NCBI RefSeq assembly: GCF_014529535.1
Contig: NW_023503493.1
Coordinates: 19,562,001 to 19,626,000, forward strand
Source of the DNA: Bradysia coprophila
Taxonomy: Eukaryota > Arthropoda > Insecta > Diptera > Sciaridae
DNA: 64,000 nt
Direction of reading: 5' to 3'
Made by a program: the position numbers and the translations under genes. The notes below the pieces were generated by a model. It was given only the letters and a program-made list of their open reading frames with translations. It ran no database searches and was not told the DNA's origin. Below, one piece after another: positions 50,587 through 63,765 of the stretch. How positions within the stretch are numbered: the first letter of the stretch is position 1; every line of letters begins with the position of its first letter.

Positions 50587-53500
50587 GGTTGATCAACTGT
50601 GTCTGAAAATGTAAAATATTATTTAAAGATTTTCTATTGAACAGACGACAAATGCGCAAATTAGTTTACAACTCCAGTTTAAACATATTGAATTCATATT
50701 GAAATTAGACTAGAAAAAAAAGGTACCAGGTGTGATGACCATAAATAAATATTCTGTTCAACACCGTTGGACTAATATAGTTGATCAAGTAGTGTGTTCT
50801 ATGTTAAGCTTTAGAAATTAGAATGTTGCTGTTGCAGTAACAATAAACCCAATTTTTTTTGTAATAATTTAGCGCACATTCTCCTAAATATTTGTCTGTC
50901 AGAGCATAAACTACAGTCCCCTCCAGTTGCAAAAGTAATGCAAAACAGTTGTGCGAAGCAATGAAGCATATTTTTTAGTATATCGATTTAAGCTTTGGCT
51001 TTCACATCATAATAACAAAACAATGCAAAAATATTGTTGAACTTTCCTTATTGTGTAATGAGAGTGCAATGAACTACAGCTTAAGAGTGAGAACGTACAT
51101 GAACCCTCAAATGTTTCAACTGATTTTATTTTGTTGGATTCTTTAAGAAAACTTCTTCGCATTGTTAGGTTTGTGTTGTGAAAAGCTTCTTTTGATTCTT
51201 TGTTTAAAGTTCAAATGTTATATACCTTTTGCTGTCGCGTTCTTATGCATTGCATCATGTAATTAAAATGGAAATGTTTCAAATATCCTCAGATTTAGAA
51301 AGTTACACAAAATATGCATTCCAATATGCAAGAATATTGACGCTGGTATTTCACATATTACCAGGACAAGACTTTCCGGTCTTCGTCGTTCCTCAATATA
51401 CATAAATTATAAAAATATTCTAGCACAGAGTGGTCGAAAAAAATCTGTTTTGGACAAAAAACATTTCACGAAAGTTAAAGTCTTGCTGTCTCGAAAGTTA
51501 TCTAAAAATTTACATGAAGAGATAGGCAAACATTTACATCCTTGACTTGAAAAAAAAAAATTGAAAACAAGTTTCAGTTTTATGATTTTTTCTTATATCG
51601 TGTGATAACAGATAGCCAATCCCATTTATCTCAGCACTAAGTGTTGTTCGATCATTACATAATTGTTAAATATACTGCGCCAATAGATGAACTCATCAAT
51701 AATAGATCGGAATATGTTTTTAAAGCGTACTTAAGAGGTGTGATTGTCGGCTGTAAATAATAAACAAAGCAATAATTGTCCGACAAGTCTAGGTAAATTG
51801 AGTGTGTTGCAAGGTTTACTCAAATTAAATTAAATTGAAAAATTACTACAATGAAAAACCAATTGACAGATTCGAAAATAAAGTTATCTGGTTTCCATCA
51901 AGACTAAAGTGTATACCACACCACATTCAATGACAGCAGTAACTCTGGCTCGTACGTCTTTCAAGTTGAATAAGGATTTTTCATTCATATAAATCACATA
52001 TAAAATCTTCGATGTTTTTTGAAATCTGAAAGCAACATACCGTTTTGCGAAAGCAGTTTCCTAACGTGAACTTAAATCTAAATAAGACAGATGATAAGAA
52101 AATGTGAGGAACAAATTATTTTCCGGAACAAGTAACTTCTACATATTTATTCAGAGATAAAGAATCTTCGCTTCAAGTGTTCCGAATTCGACTAAGACAG
52201 ATGAAGACAGAATTCGACTGATGTAATTGAAAATCAAATTAAATTATTGCTCACTTTCAATATTTACACAAACATGAATCGTATAGGATAAGAGTCAAGT
52301 ATTATGACGTTCGACAGTCGAAATCAATCCAAAAATTACAGTGTGTACGATTCACTTCGCAAGTAACGAAAAGTATAATACAATTTGATGTAACATAAAC
52401 CTAAAGGTCAGTCTGTCGAAGTACACGAACCGTGAACGATTTTGTAGAGTCATCGGTTTTCATGGTGAAGGTCGAGCTGAAGTAGTAAATCTAAAGATTT
52501 CAATCACAACAACAATGGTTTCAAATGGTACAAAAACTATCAAACTAAGACTGCACCAAGAACAACCTTAAAGTCGAGTCGAGAATAATAGAAAAATTTA
52601 AATTTAAATTAACTAGAAGCTGATGGTATATATTGTCTTTTTGGGAAACATCTGCAGGCGTTGAAATGTTTTCAAAATCAGTTTTACATTTTTGATCAGA
52701 TTCTTAATTTTGCTATACAGAAAACTCAATAATTTACGATACGAGTGACTTTAGGAGACAATTATGGACGCATATGGGACGCTATTCAGCACACTGCTGT
52801 AATTTGCATGAGAAATTTAACTTTTTTTTAAACAATAGAAATTCTTATGTTCTGCAGCAGCACAGAAATATAATTTTCTGTAAAAATGTTGTTAGTTTTT
52901 TTTGAAAATGCATGCGACATTGCGACACATACATTTGTTGCATATTCCATGACGAAATTGAACGATTGTGATATTTATATTGTAAGCTAAGGTGTCAAAA
53001 GGTGTTGTATTTGAATAACCCCAAAGCAATGAAAAGGGGAACTATGCTACATATGAAATAAAGAGAACATCGTATAGTGGGTGTCATTTTTAAGTTTTTG
53101 TAACTTGAGCCAATAATATTATTGTGTATTGGTTACCTAAGCAAAGCAGTTTAAATTGCTTGCTTATTGACGGCAGACAGTTGCAGGCCTTCCTTTCTAA
53201 ACTTACAGGGGTTGAGTCCATTACAGAGTCTATTCACCACTTAACTAGAAATTCTACTATATAACAGAATGGAACTTTCGTATTTGAACCCTGAAGTTCA
53301 ACTGAATCCCATCAATAAGAAAGTCCTTGATAAAACATTCTAAAATATGTAACGTCATGTTATTTCTTGTTTACACTCGTATAAGAAGCTATTAAGTTTC
53401 GTTCATGTGAAAAGACCATAGTGTTTTGACATATTTTTTTCACTTTTTCATATTTTTCTGCGCCCGCAGTCATTTTCGCTAATGATACTTGAAAGCTTTA

Positions 53501-55506
53501 TGATATAAAGAAACGTATAGACAATTTGTGGATGAACTTTTATGGCATCTAAAGAGTTTTTGTGCTAATTGCTTATTTGTTTAGAAAGAAAAAATTGATT
53601 ACGAATAACGAACAAAATAGTAGCAATTAAGCCAATATCACATTAAGTTATTTGTAAATTATATGAGCTGAAATTTCCATGAAATTTGCTAGAATACGGA
53701 ACACCATTGTCTATTAAAATTGAGCAGACTTTTTCTTGAAATAAATTTTAACTCTGTTAAAATGCGTCATGTGTTCATTGTTCTAAAATTAAGTCATTCG
53801 ACGTTTATTCTATTTATTATAACATCATTTCGTGAAAAGTTATTCAAATGAATCTGAGTTTTTTGTTTTCAATTTTGAATGCTACGTGGTCAGATGTTAT
53901 CTAAATAATTTGAATGCTTTAACACTAACACAATTTCATTAACATGTTTTTAAGAACACCTGCCAGGGTAATGTTAGACTGTGAGGCGTATTCTTAAAAG
54001 CAAAAGTTTTTGCATATTTTCAATAAGAAAGATGAGAAAGAAACTGAACAAAAAAGTAATCTTTGCTAAGCTCCCCCGTACATTTTTAAACAAATAGATC
54101 ACCAATTTTATGCATAAATTTTGGGAAAAAAATTCATTTCGAGAGACAATTTGTCATAATCGAATGAATACCTCGATGAATACAATATTACATTATTATG
54201 GATGTGCCGCATTTTATGGCAAAAACATCAACCGATTCTATATATCTTTTCTCAGTTAAATATTGTCTGACAAAATAAAACATTTCTACGTATTTAGTGT
54301 ATAGAATTTTTAACGAATTCATTAATCATCACCACTAATATTGGCACGTATCTCCTAAACGGACAAGTTATATTTTAATTCTGAAACCTACGCGCACCAC
54401 ATACTTTTTCACCCGAAAATATAAAGATAATGAACTTTTATCATATTCATATTTCGATATTGATTACAAGGCTTGCAAATTAAAATCCATGAGTAGTGAA
54501 TATCGTACGACCTCCGGCGAATAAAGAAAGAAACTAATTGCACAAAATCGAAATATTTCATTTTGATTGTTACACATTAGGCAGAACCTTTACCGTTGTT
54601 TCGTCAAAAGTGTGCGAGGAAAACATTATAAAGCTAAGACATGTCACTGAATAGGATCACTAATAATAAACGAAAACAACTTAGCATGGTTCTTGGATCA
54701 TATATTAAGCTAAGGCTAGGCTTAACCTGACCAGAAATCTGGAAGTTTTGTTTTAAACCACATTACCTAAACTGACGATATCCAGGATTCAGATCATGTC
54801 AGGTCAGGTTGAATATACTAAAAGGCTTTTAGTGAAAGCAAAGTTCGGGGAAAATCAAGTTCAAGTGAACCTGAAGCAGGTACGTCTACTAGAAACTTAA
54901 GTTATTCATGCAGTGAAGGCAATAGCTGTACTAAATTGGTCTAGGTATAAACGGCAGCATGATCGATGAACCAAAGACATTGAGACCACTGGAACCATGA
55001 ATGTTTAAGTTATCATCAGGCATTACGGGGTAAATGAAGGACTTTTTTCGTCCGCACACGCACACGTAAAACAATTGCGGCTGATTGTTGACCTTACAGT
55101 AAATAACTAACTGCTTGGTTGCATATAGCGAATTTTCAAATCGGATAGAAAGAATGTGCTAACTTCTAACTAAATCGTTACCGCGCGACCACTAAAAAAA
55201 TAACACGACAAAGTCAAACACTTCCTTGAAGTTTGTCTTTGCAATTAAAAATTACAAAATTTCCTAAATAGAAACCGCAATTGTTTTCCCCAAATCATTA
55301 ACCCACTCACCCACAAGATGAAAGTTTGCGTGGACATATATGATTCAAAACATCACAATAATAATCACATGAATGAACTCGCAATTGAAAGATTTAGAAG
55401 AAAAAAAAAATCAGATAAACGCAATACGATCACTTCCTTTGTTAATAAGAAACAAGAAACTTCACTGATATCGCTAGCTATACATTATTTTGAGTGCAAC
55501 CGTATG

Positions 55507-55568
55507 AATGATCAATGAATAATCTTGTATATATGTTTGTCGATATACAAGATTATTCATTGATCATT
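55507..55568. ncRNA. Perfect 26-bp stem-loop, possible small-RNA hairpin
   Basis: Arms 55507-55532 and 55543-55568 are exact reverse complements over 26 bases, with a 10-base loop (atgtttgtcg). The total of 62 bases is in the size range of an animal microRNA precursor, but a perfect stem without bulges and an AT-rich arm are equally compatible with a tiny foldback repeat. No RNA function is shown. Confidence 0.3.
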
Positions 55569-57947
55569 GTGTGTGAATAAATGAATGTAATTGAATTTAA
55601 TCATTCTAGATAAAGGTCACCATGTGTTGTATTGAGGATAGGAAGAAAATTTATGGTAATTTTCTTCAGCGAAAATTGGCGTATTCGCCGAAAAGACTGA
55701 GTCGCGTCCGAAGTTTACAATTAATTTCCCTTAAAGTAAAATCAGTTAGTTCAAAGACCTGCATAATTCTACATTTTTTATTAGCGAGCGAAACAGTAAT
55801 TTGCGATTATTTTGTAAGTAATTAACGCAATACAACCGTTTTTTATGCTTATTCCAAATTACAAGCATATCATGTGTAAAAATTTCTATAAATAAACATG
55901 CGTTAAGTCTAAGCAAACACTCCGTAAATTAAGGTAAGCAAAGAAAAAAAAATCTAATTAAAACAAATTAATTCCGTCGAGTGGAGGATCAATATGGTAT
56001 CGAAATGTGTAAAACAAATATTGTTTATGTAGAACATAATGATGACTAGAATTTACGATTATTTAGCTTTTAACGCAGCTGTGTGTAGGCGTATATTATG
56101 TTAAAGGTGATAAAAGTGATTTTCTTACAGGTAGCCACTCGTTTATCGAAACATTTGTTTGGCGAATTTCTGTTTTTAAATGCAAGTTGATTGATTAGAT
56201 TAGTGAGTAATTTATGCTTCGCCAATTTATTATTGTGAATTCTCTCGGTTCAATATCAATATATTTTACAGCCATACAATCAATTCTATGGCTTACGATC
56301 GTTATACAGGTAATACCATAAACTGTTCAACATTTCAGTCGAGTAGTAATCTGTATTATGAGTCTACGGAACATATGTTGTATGTATGAGTGTATTGTAT
56401 GGTTTATGCAAATGAGTTGAGCATAGTTCTCTTAGCCACAACCAAATGTTACAAAAATGTTACACCTTTTGTCAATAGAAAAACGTAGACTGTCTGAACA
56501 TGTTAGACTGAATTTTATCTTACTTTCGCGTAGAATCGAAATTTGCGTAGAAGCGCCTCAAGTTTCACAAACACATTACATCATTAGCGCAACACGACCT
56601 TCAACAATCACGGAAATCTAACACCCGAGTCAATGAAGAGATGTATTTTTATGATATTTTTACCTAATTGAGCAACAAAATTATTCAAGTTTTGTTTGGG
56701 ATTTCTATCGTCAAAGAAAAAACTCAATCAGTAACAACACAGAAAAAAAAGAGTTGCAATGAACGTATCAATGAGCTAGTCATGAATTTTGACGAAGCAA
56801 TTGGATTTATTCTATTTGGTATTGGACGTGTGTGTGGGAGCACTTTAACCCAAATTAATTTACAACTTAATCGCGCAATGCATTGTCTGCACTGTACTAA
56901 TTTAACACCTACCGATATTTACGGTCTTGTTGACAATATTCAATAAAAACTCAATATTTCCATCGTCACTGAAGGAGACAAAAAAAAATCACTTCATTCC
57001 AGCCATTTTTCGGTTTCGCAATCGATACACACAAATTATTAGATTCTCTGCGGAAATTCACTTCAGTTTTTAATGTTTTCTGAATAACACTTTGATTGTA
57101 CGACAACGAAACGATTATTTTCCACTTATATTTCAGCAAACTAATAAAATTTCAAGCAAATGTTATTCACACAATCATGTTCGAGATGCAGTTCTCACGA
57201 GAATACGAAAAAAACTAAAGACTTTTTCAAAGCGACAAAAGCAAATGTCAATCAGGTGTAATTTTTGTTTTTTAATACAGCGGCTGTCGAAGTGTATGTG
57301 AAGTTGTGATACAGCCCGTTCTATGGTTTTATTTTCGATTTAGAAATTAGAACTTTTGTGACTTTCGATATTACAGTGTGTTTAACTTAAAGCGAGTTTT
57401 CAGTGCAACGTCTGACGTTAGAAGACATAAGGTTCTTTCAGAACGTTAAGAAGACAAATAAATGAAAACTTAATCATTTTGACATTAGCCTTAAGATAAA
57501 AACCAACACTCTCAGTTTCAATGTTCAACTTATTGCAAAGCTCACTATTGTTTGAGCTTGATGGAAAGCAAGGGCCCTCTCAATAGAACAAACTGACAAA
57601 TTAAAATGAAAAGCCATATATTTAAATGTGTGTGTGACAGCTCCGTATACAGACAGACAGTTAAAAGGGACTCTTAATGTTAAAAGTAAAGGGACTCATA
57701 ACGTCAAAAACAAAGTAAAGTTGACGTTTCGTGTTAGAGGTGTGTGTGTGTGTGATATAATTTTTCAATGAATTTCGCTCATAATTCCTCTATGTAGTCT
57801 ACCTCTATGATGGAAAGTATTGGGTCATTGGTATGCTATGATTTTCCATGAAAATAATTGTTATACGGTGTTTGAACGGTAACAGACAGAGAATCTCTTT
57901 CTTGAGCGATTATACTGTACTGCTAGATACTAGTAGCATCATTTTAG

Positions 57948-58130
57948 AGTGGTACTCTATAAATAGAGTACTGAAATTGGACAGTGTATCAAACACATTT
58001 TGACAATGTAAAACATTTTCATACAAAATAGTACTCTATTTGGCAGCAGTCATTAGAAGCACTTTTGAAATTTTCATACAAAATAGAACTCTATTTGGCA
58101 GCTGTCATTACGAGCACTTTTGCTTGATGT
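57948..58130 (+). repeat. Two 57-base tandem repeats beside a palindrome, upstream of MEA1
   Basis: The unit ttttcatacaaaatag(t/a)actctatttggcagc(a/t)gtcatta(g/c)(a)agcactttt occurs twice in tandem from about 58015 to 58128. Just upstream, gtactctat-aa-atagagtac (about 57952-57971) is a 9-base perfect inverted repeat that shares the tactctat word with the units. It ends about 290 bases before the MEA1 start codon, so it could act in that promoter, but this is only position. Confidence 0.6.
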
Positions 58131-58420
58131 GCGTTGCATGAACTCGTTAAATTCTGAATATTTAGACTATAAACTTTTTAACCTGATGAGCGCCGGTTGT
58201 GGTCTTACGAATGGAATGGTTCGACATAAAGCCTCCTTCATTAAAGTTTTTTCTTCGAAACCATGTCCATTTTTTACTTGCGGCTTCGAAAAACAAACGA
58301 CATCTTAGTTCGATTGAAAACGTCAAATATGCCAAACTCTATCTGAATCTATTGCTCATTTTCAAAACATTCAAGCGATTTCGGGAGTGATTCTATTGTT
58401 CTTACCAAATTTGGATACAA

Positions 58421-59057
58421 ATGGGATCACCAGAATATCCGGACGACTCAATCGATCTGCAGCCACCGTCTACGAATTCACTGCCCATGCACGGAATGGA
58501 TGAGAATAACAGTGACAGCGACGATATTGACTTGGACAATGATAGAATTCCGTCTATTGATCCCTACGCAGGATACCAGCAATTGAATTTAGAAGACCTT
58601 GCCGATGATAATGATGATGACGATGAGGATGAGGACAACACCAATGTCCAGGTATTTTGATCTCTTAAAAACTGGTGCCCAGTGATCATAAAGAATAATT
58701 TAGGAGCCAGTTGTCGCTAATCAAAATCCAACTGCTGATGCAGAAATTGCGTGTCAAGTATGGAATGCTCCACGACCAAATGAATTAGACATTAAAATTG
58801 ATCCGACCAAATGTGATGAGGTAACATTCGATAGAAAACTTTTGGTTAATTTCGTACCAATCGGAAAGTTTTTCTAGATAAGATCGGTTATGTCCAAGGT
58901 GACACTAGGAGGAGTCGAACCACCCGAATGGGCGAAAAACATTCCAGAGACTAAGTGGATCGAAGAATTGTTGCAAGAAGTGCGTAGAAAGTCCCATTCC
59001 ATAAGTTCAATAAGTCAACCAGATCCCTCTGAGGGGCCGTCATCAGCCAGCAAATAA
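58421..59057 (+). CDS. MEA1: MEA1-like protein (male-enhanced antigen 1 homolog)
   Basis: Three exons, 58421-58651, 58704-58820 and 58878-59057, join in phase 0 to give 175 residues; the introns are 52 and 57 bases. The N-terminal half is acidic and disordered-looking, with GYQQLNLEDL followed by a run of Asp/Glu/Asn. The C-terminal block IRSVMSKVTLGGVEPPEWAKNIPETKWIEELLQ matches the pattern of MEA1 (VKxxMAGVxLPxPGVPxWAxxISDxxWxxxVQ, as I recall the family), including the Pro-x-Trp-Ala and the last Trp. A Ser-rich tail follows. The cellular role of MEA1 is poorly known. There is no signal peptide or membrane segment. The frame has a clear start (ATG at 58421). The gene ends 94 bp from the PLAA stop on the opposite strand. 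Confidence 0.8.
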
Positions 59058-59151
59058 ATTTCTTAATTATTTAATCAAAAACCTTTATTTTTCAAATCGA
59101 GAAGCCACAAAGATAGTTTATGTTGTAGAGAGAAACCAATCTGCCCGGGAA

Positions 59152-61949
59152 TTATAGTGCAGAGGTCAAATCTCTGGCGATTTCGTTCAATTTTTCGAAA
59201 CCATTTGGTAGTACAGCGCTCATAAAATAGCGAAGTTTATCGACCGCAACATCAACGGAAATTATCTGGGCACTTGTGACCGGTCCGAATGGAGTACACG
59301 TTAAGTTGCCAAGTGACTGATAAGATCGATAAAATGCTTCGAGGTCCCCAATCCATTTCAGTGATCCCAGCAAACCTTCTGCCAGTAGTCGACATATTTC
59401 TTGATCAGCCAATTCGGTTTGCAGAATTGATGTGTTCAAGTAAAACGATGCAATTGCAATCTATAAGCAAAGTTTCATGAAATTTCCACCAGCACCGAAT
59501 GACATCTAAGAAAGATACCTGCAAATTGGCGCTTCCCTGCTTTATTTTGCACAATTCGCGTACAATATCCAAAAACCGAATGGAAACGATGTTTTTACCA
59601 ACGGAATGATTTAACATATTGACGAAACAGCGGGTCACCATTAGTTGATTTGCTGCCGAATGTGAACAGCTATCAAGGAGTTTCTGCACAAATTCAGGTG
59701 TAGCTAGAGTCGAGCAAATATTTTCGTGACGGGTCGCTAGACGAGCGATATCCAAAATTGGGAACAGCAAATCTGAAATATTTCAGTCGATGAGGTGTTT
59801 CAGAAGAGAAAAAACAAATATACCTTTTGGCCATTGCAACACAGCTTGTAGGGTTTGAATAGCATTTTGACAGTCCGTTGGTGCCTAGAGAAATTCATGA
59901 GGAAGCACAAAAAATGAAGTTTTTTTTATTGAAATAGCAAAACTTCCAGCACAGATCAATGATACTAAACTTACCGGTTGCGTGAGTCTATTCAAATCAT
60001 CCAATTGTTCCGTGGTGACTCGAAGCGTTTCATTTTCAATTTTCGAATTAAATTCTCTGAAATTCAGAACATTTTTCTATATCTGGTCAATTAAGCTTGC
60101 CAATTAAGGACTCACTTTAACTTATTCAACACTTTGGCTGCATCACACACGTCGAATGTAACGTATTTATTGTGAGGGAAATGACGAATTCCTGTAGGAA
60201 CAGCTGATCCGCCACTACTTCTGGAATTTAGCGATTCCTGTTGTGCTTGAACTGTACGGTAGCTAGATGCACCAGTGAATGGATCGACAAAGTTGGCATT
60301 ATTTGAAATATTGGCGCCACCACCTGGTATATATCGGGCCCCACCGGTGAATGGATCTTGATAGCCACTGAAGTTTTTTTTCCGTTTGAATTATAAATCA
60401 TAATCGAATATGCAAAACCATATTCTTCCTTACCTGCTTACTGGAGCAGATACAGTGGGTGCAGTACGTTCCGAATTTTTTACAATGAAATTAGCCACTT
60501 GTTCCAAATACGCTTGTGGCAATTCATGTTTGTGTATGAACTTCTGTGCGGCCATCCATGGATCTTCACCGCAGTTGTACGGCAGTTTTATAGGAGGTTG
60601 TGAATCAGATATATCCACATTGAAGACATAATCGTATTCGATTCCTTCATGCAGCACCTTTCCGGAATTCTCTTGCGATCCACCGGATGCCCCAGTTACA
60701 TCACCCAAACATAACCATTCGTTTTTGGTCCATTGATAACACATTACCTTTCCATCGGCATGACGGACAATTTTTGTTTGTCCTTCAGTTCCTTCGTTTA
60801 ATAGCGATTCCGGTCCAGGTAATCTACAAAGTATCGAGTTTTTCGTTACACGAAAACGAAGAAAAGAAAATGTCCTTCGAATGCTTACTCAGTCACTTTC
60901 ATTCCACCCAATTCCATTTTCGTGTCTGATTGTCTTTGTTCGACGGCCTGAGCAAATGATTTCAAAATCGTCTCGGTTGCATACCTGGTCGGGTCTTTAG
61001 TGAAAACTCTGACAACCGCATCACTACTTCCTGTCACAATGTCACCATTTCGCAAACAAGCAACTGACCATACTGACTGAGCAGGTAATGTTAGTGCATC
61101 ACCGAGCTCACCGTTCGAATTCCACATTCGTATCGTGCTATCTTCACTGCCTGTGACGAAAACATCAGTGCCGATCGCCACATTCATTGCCATTGTGTAA
61201 ATGTAATTATTGTGTCCGTGTAAATCTTTGATGCATTCACCGTCTTCCGACCAAATTTTTATCACAGCATCGTTACCGCAACTAATCAATCCACCAATTC
61301 CGATCTCTGCGAGACCTCGCACACAATCCGTGTGTCCCTTCAGTACTTTCACTTTTTCGCCTTTTTTGTTCCAGAAATAAATATTTTTGTCAGCGGATCC
61401 AGTTACGTAATAGCCGGATGAAAGCGAAACGACTGCCCATACAGCAGCTTCGTGACCGACTAAACTAATTGATTGCGAAGGCCCAAAACCAGCAATTGTC
61501 CAAACTCGAGCTGTTTTATCCCAGCTCCCACTCACCAATGAATTAGGTTCAAAACCAGCAGTCATTGTACTAACAGTATCTGTGTGTCCTTTTAGAACTG
61601 TCACTGGAACAACACTTCCTGGAGTGTACACGCAAATTTGTGCATCATTACTTCCCGTACAAATCAATTGACCGTCATCTAAAACGCAAACTGATGCAAT
61701 GAATTTTGTATGATCTTGCAATGTGACTCCTTCCACGTATGTACCGCTAAAAAAAATACCATTTCTTAGTACTACGAATTCTGTCAATGTAAATTGTAAA
61801 TAAATCGTTGATTACCCTTCAGCATTCCAGACTTTTGCTGTTTTGTCGCGAGATCCCGAAATTATGCAGTTTTTGCCTTCTGCTACAGCGCGGACATCCA
61901 ACGAATGACCAAGTAGTTCACAACTTAGTTTATATTCATTTAGACTCAT
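59152..61949 (-). CDS. PLAA: PLAA/Plap, ubiquitin-binding partner of p97 (WD40-PFU-PUL)
   Basis: Eight exons on the minus strand, 61949-61816, 61746-60889, 60823-60434, 60367-60116, 60056-59975, 59884-59824, 59772-59519 and 59460-59152, join in phase to give 779 residues (human PLAA is 795). Residues 1 to about 305 are a seven-blade WD40 propeller (first blade in exon 1, LLGHSLDVRAVAEG...ISGSRDKTAKVW; repeated GHTDTV, GHEAAVWAV, GHTDCVRGL). The PFU ubiquitin-binding domain is at about 350-450 (EYDYVFNVDI, IKLPYN, GEDPWMAAQKFI). A linker with DPFTGGARY and DPFTGASSY follows. The PUL armadillo-like domain fills about 515-779 and begins after FPHNKYVTFD. In the family this protein works with p97/VCP in ubiquitin-dependent degradation, endosomal sorting and clearance of damaged lysosomes. 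The first intron uses an acceptor (tggtattttttttag) that removes an apparently open stretch at 61747-61787. Confidence 0.94.
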
Positions 61950-62605
61950 GTTTGTGTTCGGCTTCGAGTATTTTCGTTAGTAAAATTTGATTTGGGTTTT
62001 TCGTAGTGACTCTCCGTTTATAGGTTATGTGTCCAAGAGTGATAATTTCGAATGCACTTCGCAACTTGTAAATTTGCAGTCTAGGTTTAATTCATTCGTT
62101 ACTGACGAGTGTGTCAGCAGACCGATGCAAGAATATTCAGTTTAATTTGATACACTGCCCACTCAACACTGCAACCGATTATATGCAATCGAAAGTGACG
62201 TTGTTTACAGCGACTGACAACAGCAGAATATGAAAGTGTGCACTGATGAAAGCTTTGACATTGATATAAAATCTTTTATTTCGAAAACAAATTCGATAAA
62301 CGGGAAAATGAGTCCGTTTCTATGACGGTGTTTCTTTATAAAATTTTAGCCGTAAATCGTCGTCCGCGAGATTTATGATTTCTTACCGTTAACTTGTTTG
62401 AAATGTTAAAATGTTTGAAATTTGAAGAAAACAGCCTGGAACTGAGTATATAATTAAGGGACTCTTGATTGCAAACGGCCCATAAAAGCATGGTATGGAG
62501 GTAATATTCGTTTTTGAGTATATCATTGTGTATGCATCAAGGTAAAAATATGAATCTTGCCATGACTCTTCAGATATCTCAAAATCTATGACCCAGCTAA
62601 AATTA

Positions 62606-62795
62606 TTAACCTTTCACAGACGGCAAGCATATTAACAGCTTTACTATTCAAACTATTACTTCATTTGATCGAAGATTTTGAATGATTGACTTCAGAACTC
62701 TTTTACTTCATTTTTTTCGAACATGCGTTTTGCTATATAAGACCTCATTAGTCAGAGCTTGCCGTTTATTATTGCTTTCGTTGTCGACAGGTTAA
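62606..62795 (+). mobile_element. Short repeat element, copy 2 (copy 1 at 14061)
   Basis: Begins attaacctttcacagacggcaagc and ends gcttgccgtttattattgc...gtcgacaggttaat, so both the tips (attaacct/aggttaat) and the subterminal acggcaagc/gcttgccgt are inverted. It shares tatataagacctc, cttttacttcattt and gaacatg with copy 1 in the same order. It fits a MITE of about 190 bases. Confidence 0.65.
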
Positions 62796-63634
62796 TTATA
62801 CCTACCTTTATACTATGACGGTTGATCTCACTGCTTTGAAGTTTTTCTTACGTCAGCATAATAGTTAATAACGTACGTCGGTGGTTTCAAATTTATTTTG
62901 GCGAGTGAAAATTGTATACACTGCGAGCTTGAACATAGTCATGTACATGAAATAGTATTTTTGATTTTAGTAGAGTGCCTAGAGGGCAGTCCTGTGATTA
63001 AAAATCACATAAAATGAAAATCGAAAGTGCGGCAAAAATTTGTTAAAATAGTTACCCTCGCTGAACTTAGACTGCTGAAATGTGCGACCAGGACACTCTA
63101 TGTTAATTAGTTAGCCTAGCCTAAGTCTAAGTTTTATAACGATACCAAACATGATAAGTATCTTCACCAAGTGTATTTTTGCACCTAGGTCGTCCTACTA
63201 ACAAATTCTAGAAGAGGTATACTATTTTGGTAACTTTTCAATTTAATACTTCACCTTTTGGGTAAAATTAGTTTCTGCAGATATTCTACGTAATTCTAAA
63301 GAAAACCTAGCGTCGAGTGAGTTGCGTCCGGTTGATTTTGGTGGACCTCGAGTGCTTTGTCCTATATGATAATGAGAGTTTTCAAATGCTTTGTGTCGAA
63401 TTTTAAATAAAAACATAGCTAACGCCGCGCCGACCCGTACGAAACACCTATTCGTATCAAAAGCCTCTACTGTGAAACACTTCATTTTATTTACTTCATT
63501 CTCTTCTGAAAAGCTATTCGCCCTTTAAAATCACTTACATTATCTTTCTTTGCCTTGTTAGCATATACAAATAAATTGCCGGAGGCAATATAGACAGCCC
63601 CGTACGAAGTCAACTTTCATAAATTTCTATTTAA

Positions 63635-63765
63635 ACAGCTATATACCGCTATATTTACATATATTTTCCTATAAATAAACATTTCACAGATGAATATGCT
63701 ATTATATAGCTCTATATGCCTGTATATTGCTCAATATAGCTGTATATAGATATATATAGAAGTCC
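63635..63765. repeat. AT-rich imperfect array (ctatatag/gtatat)
   Basis: Repeated words such as tatatagct, ctgtatat and gctatat follow each other with irregular spacing. It is low-complexity sequence. Confidence 0.55.

Larger units (their letters stand above)
50587..58420. other. Gene-poor region upstream of KIF21 and MEA1
   Basis: 7.8 kb between two divergent starts. No frame longer than about 90 codons and no protein motif is seen. It should hold the 5' exon and promoter of KIF21. Items noted are a perfect stem-loop at 55507-55568, a CAGGTCAGGTT-rich patch at 54720-54870, a short GT run near 57743 and tandem repeats at 57948-58130. The frame 56668-56946 (+, 92 codons) has no recognisable motif. 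Confidence 0.5.

Noticed and set aside
56668-56946. 92-codon frame in the gene-poor region
   Set aside because: No motif, and no start or splice evidence; kept only as a possibility.
61747-61787. Continuous reading of PLAA exon 2 upstream to 61787
   Set aside because: This stretch interrupts the first WD40 repeats. Splicing at the acceptor ending at 61747 joins exon 1 (ending WNAEG) to GTYVEGVTLQDH, which fits the family.
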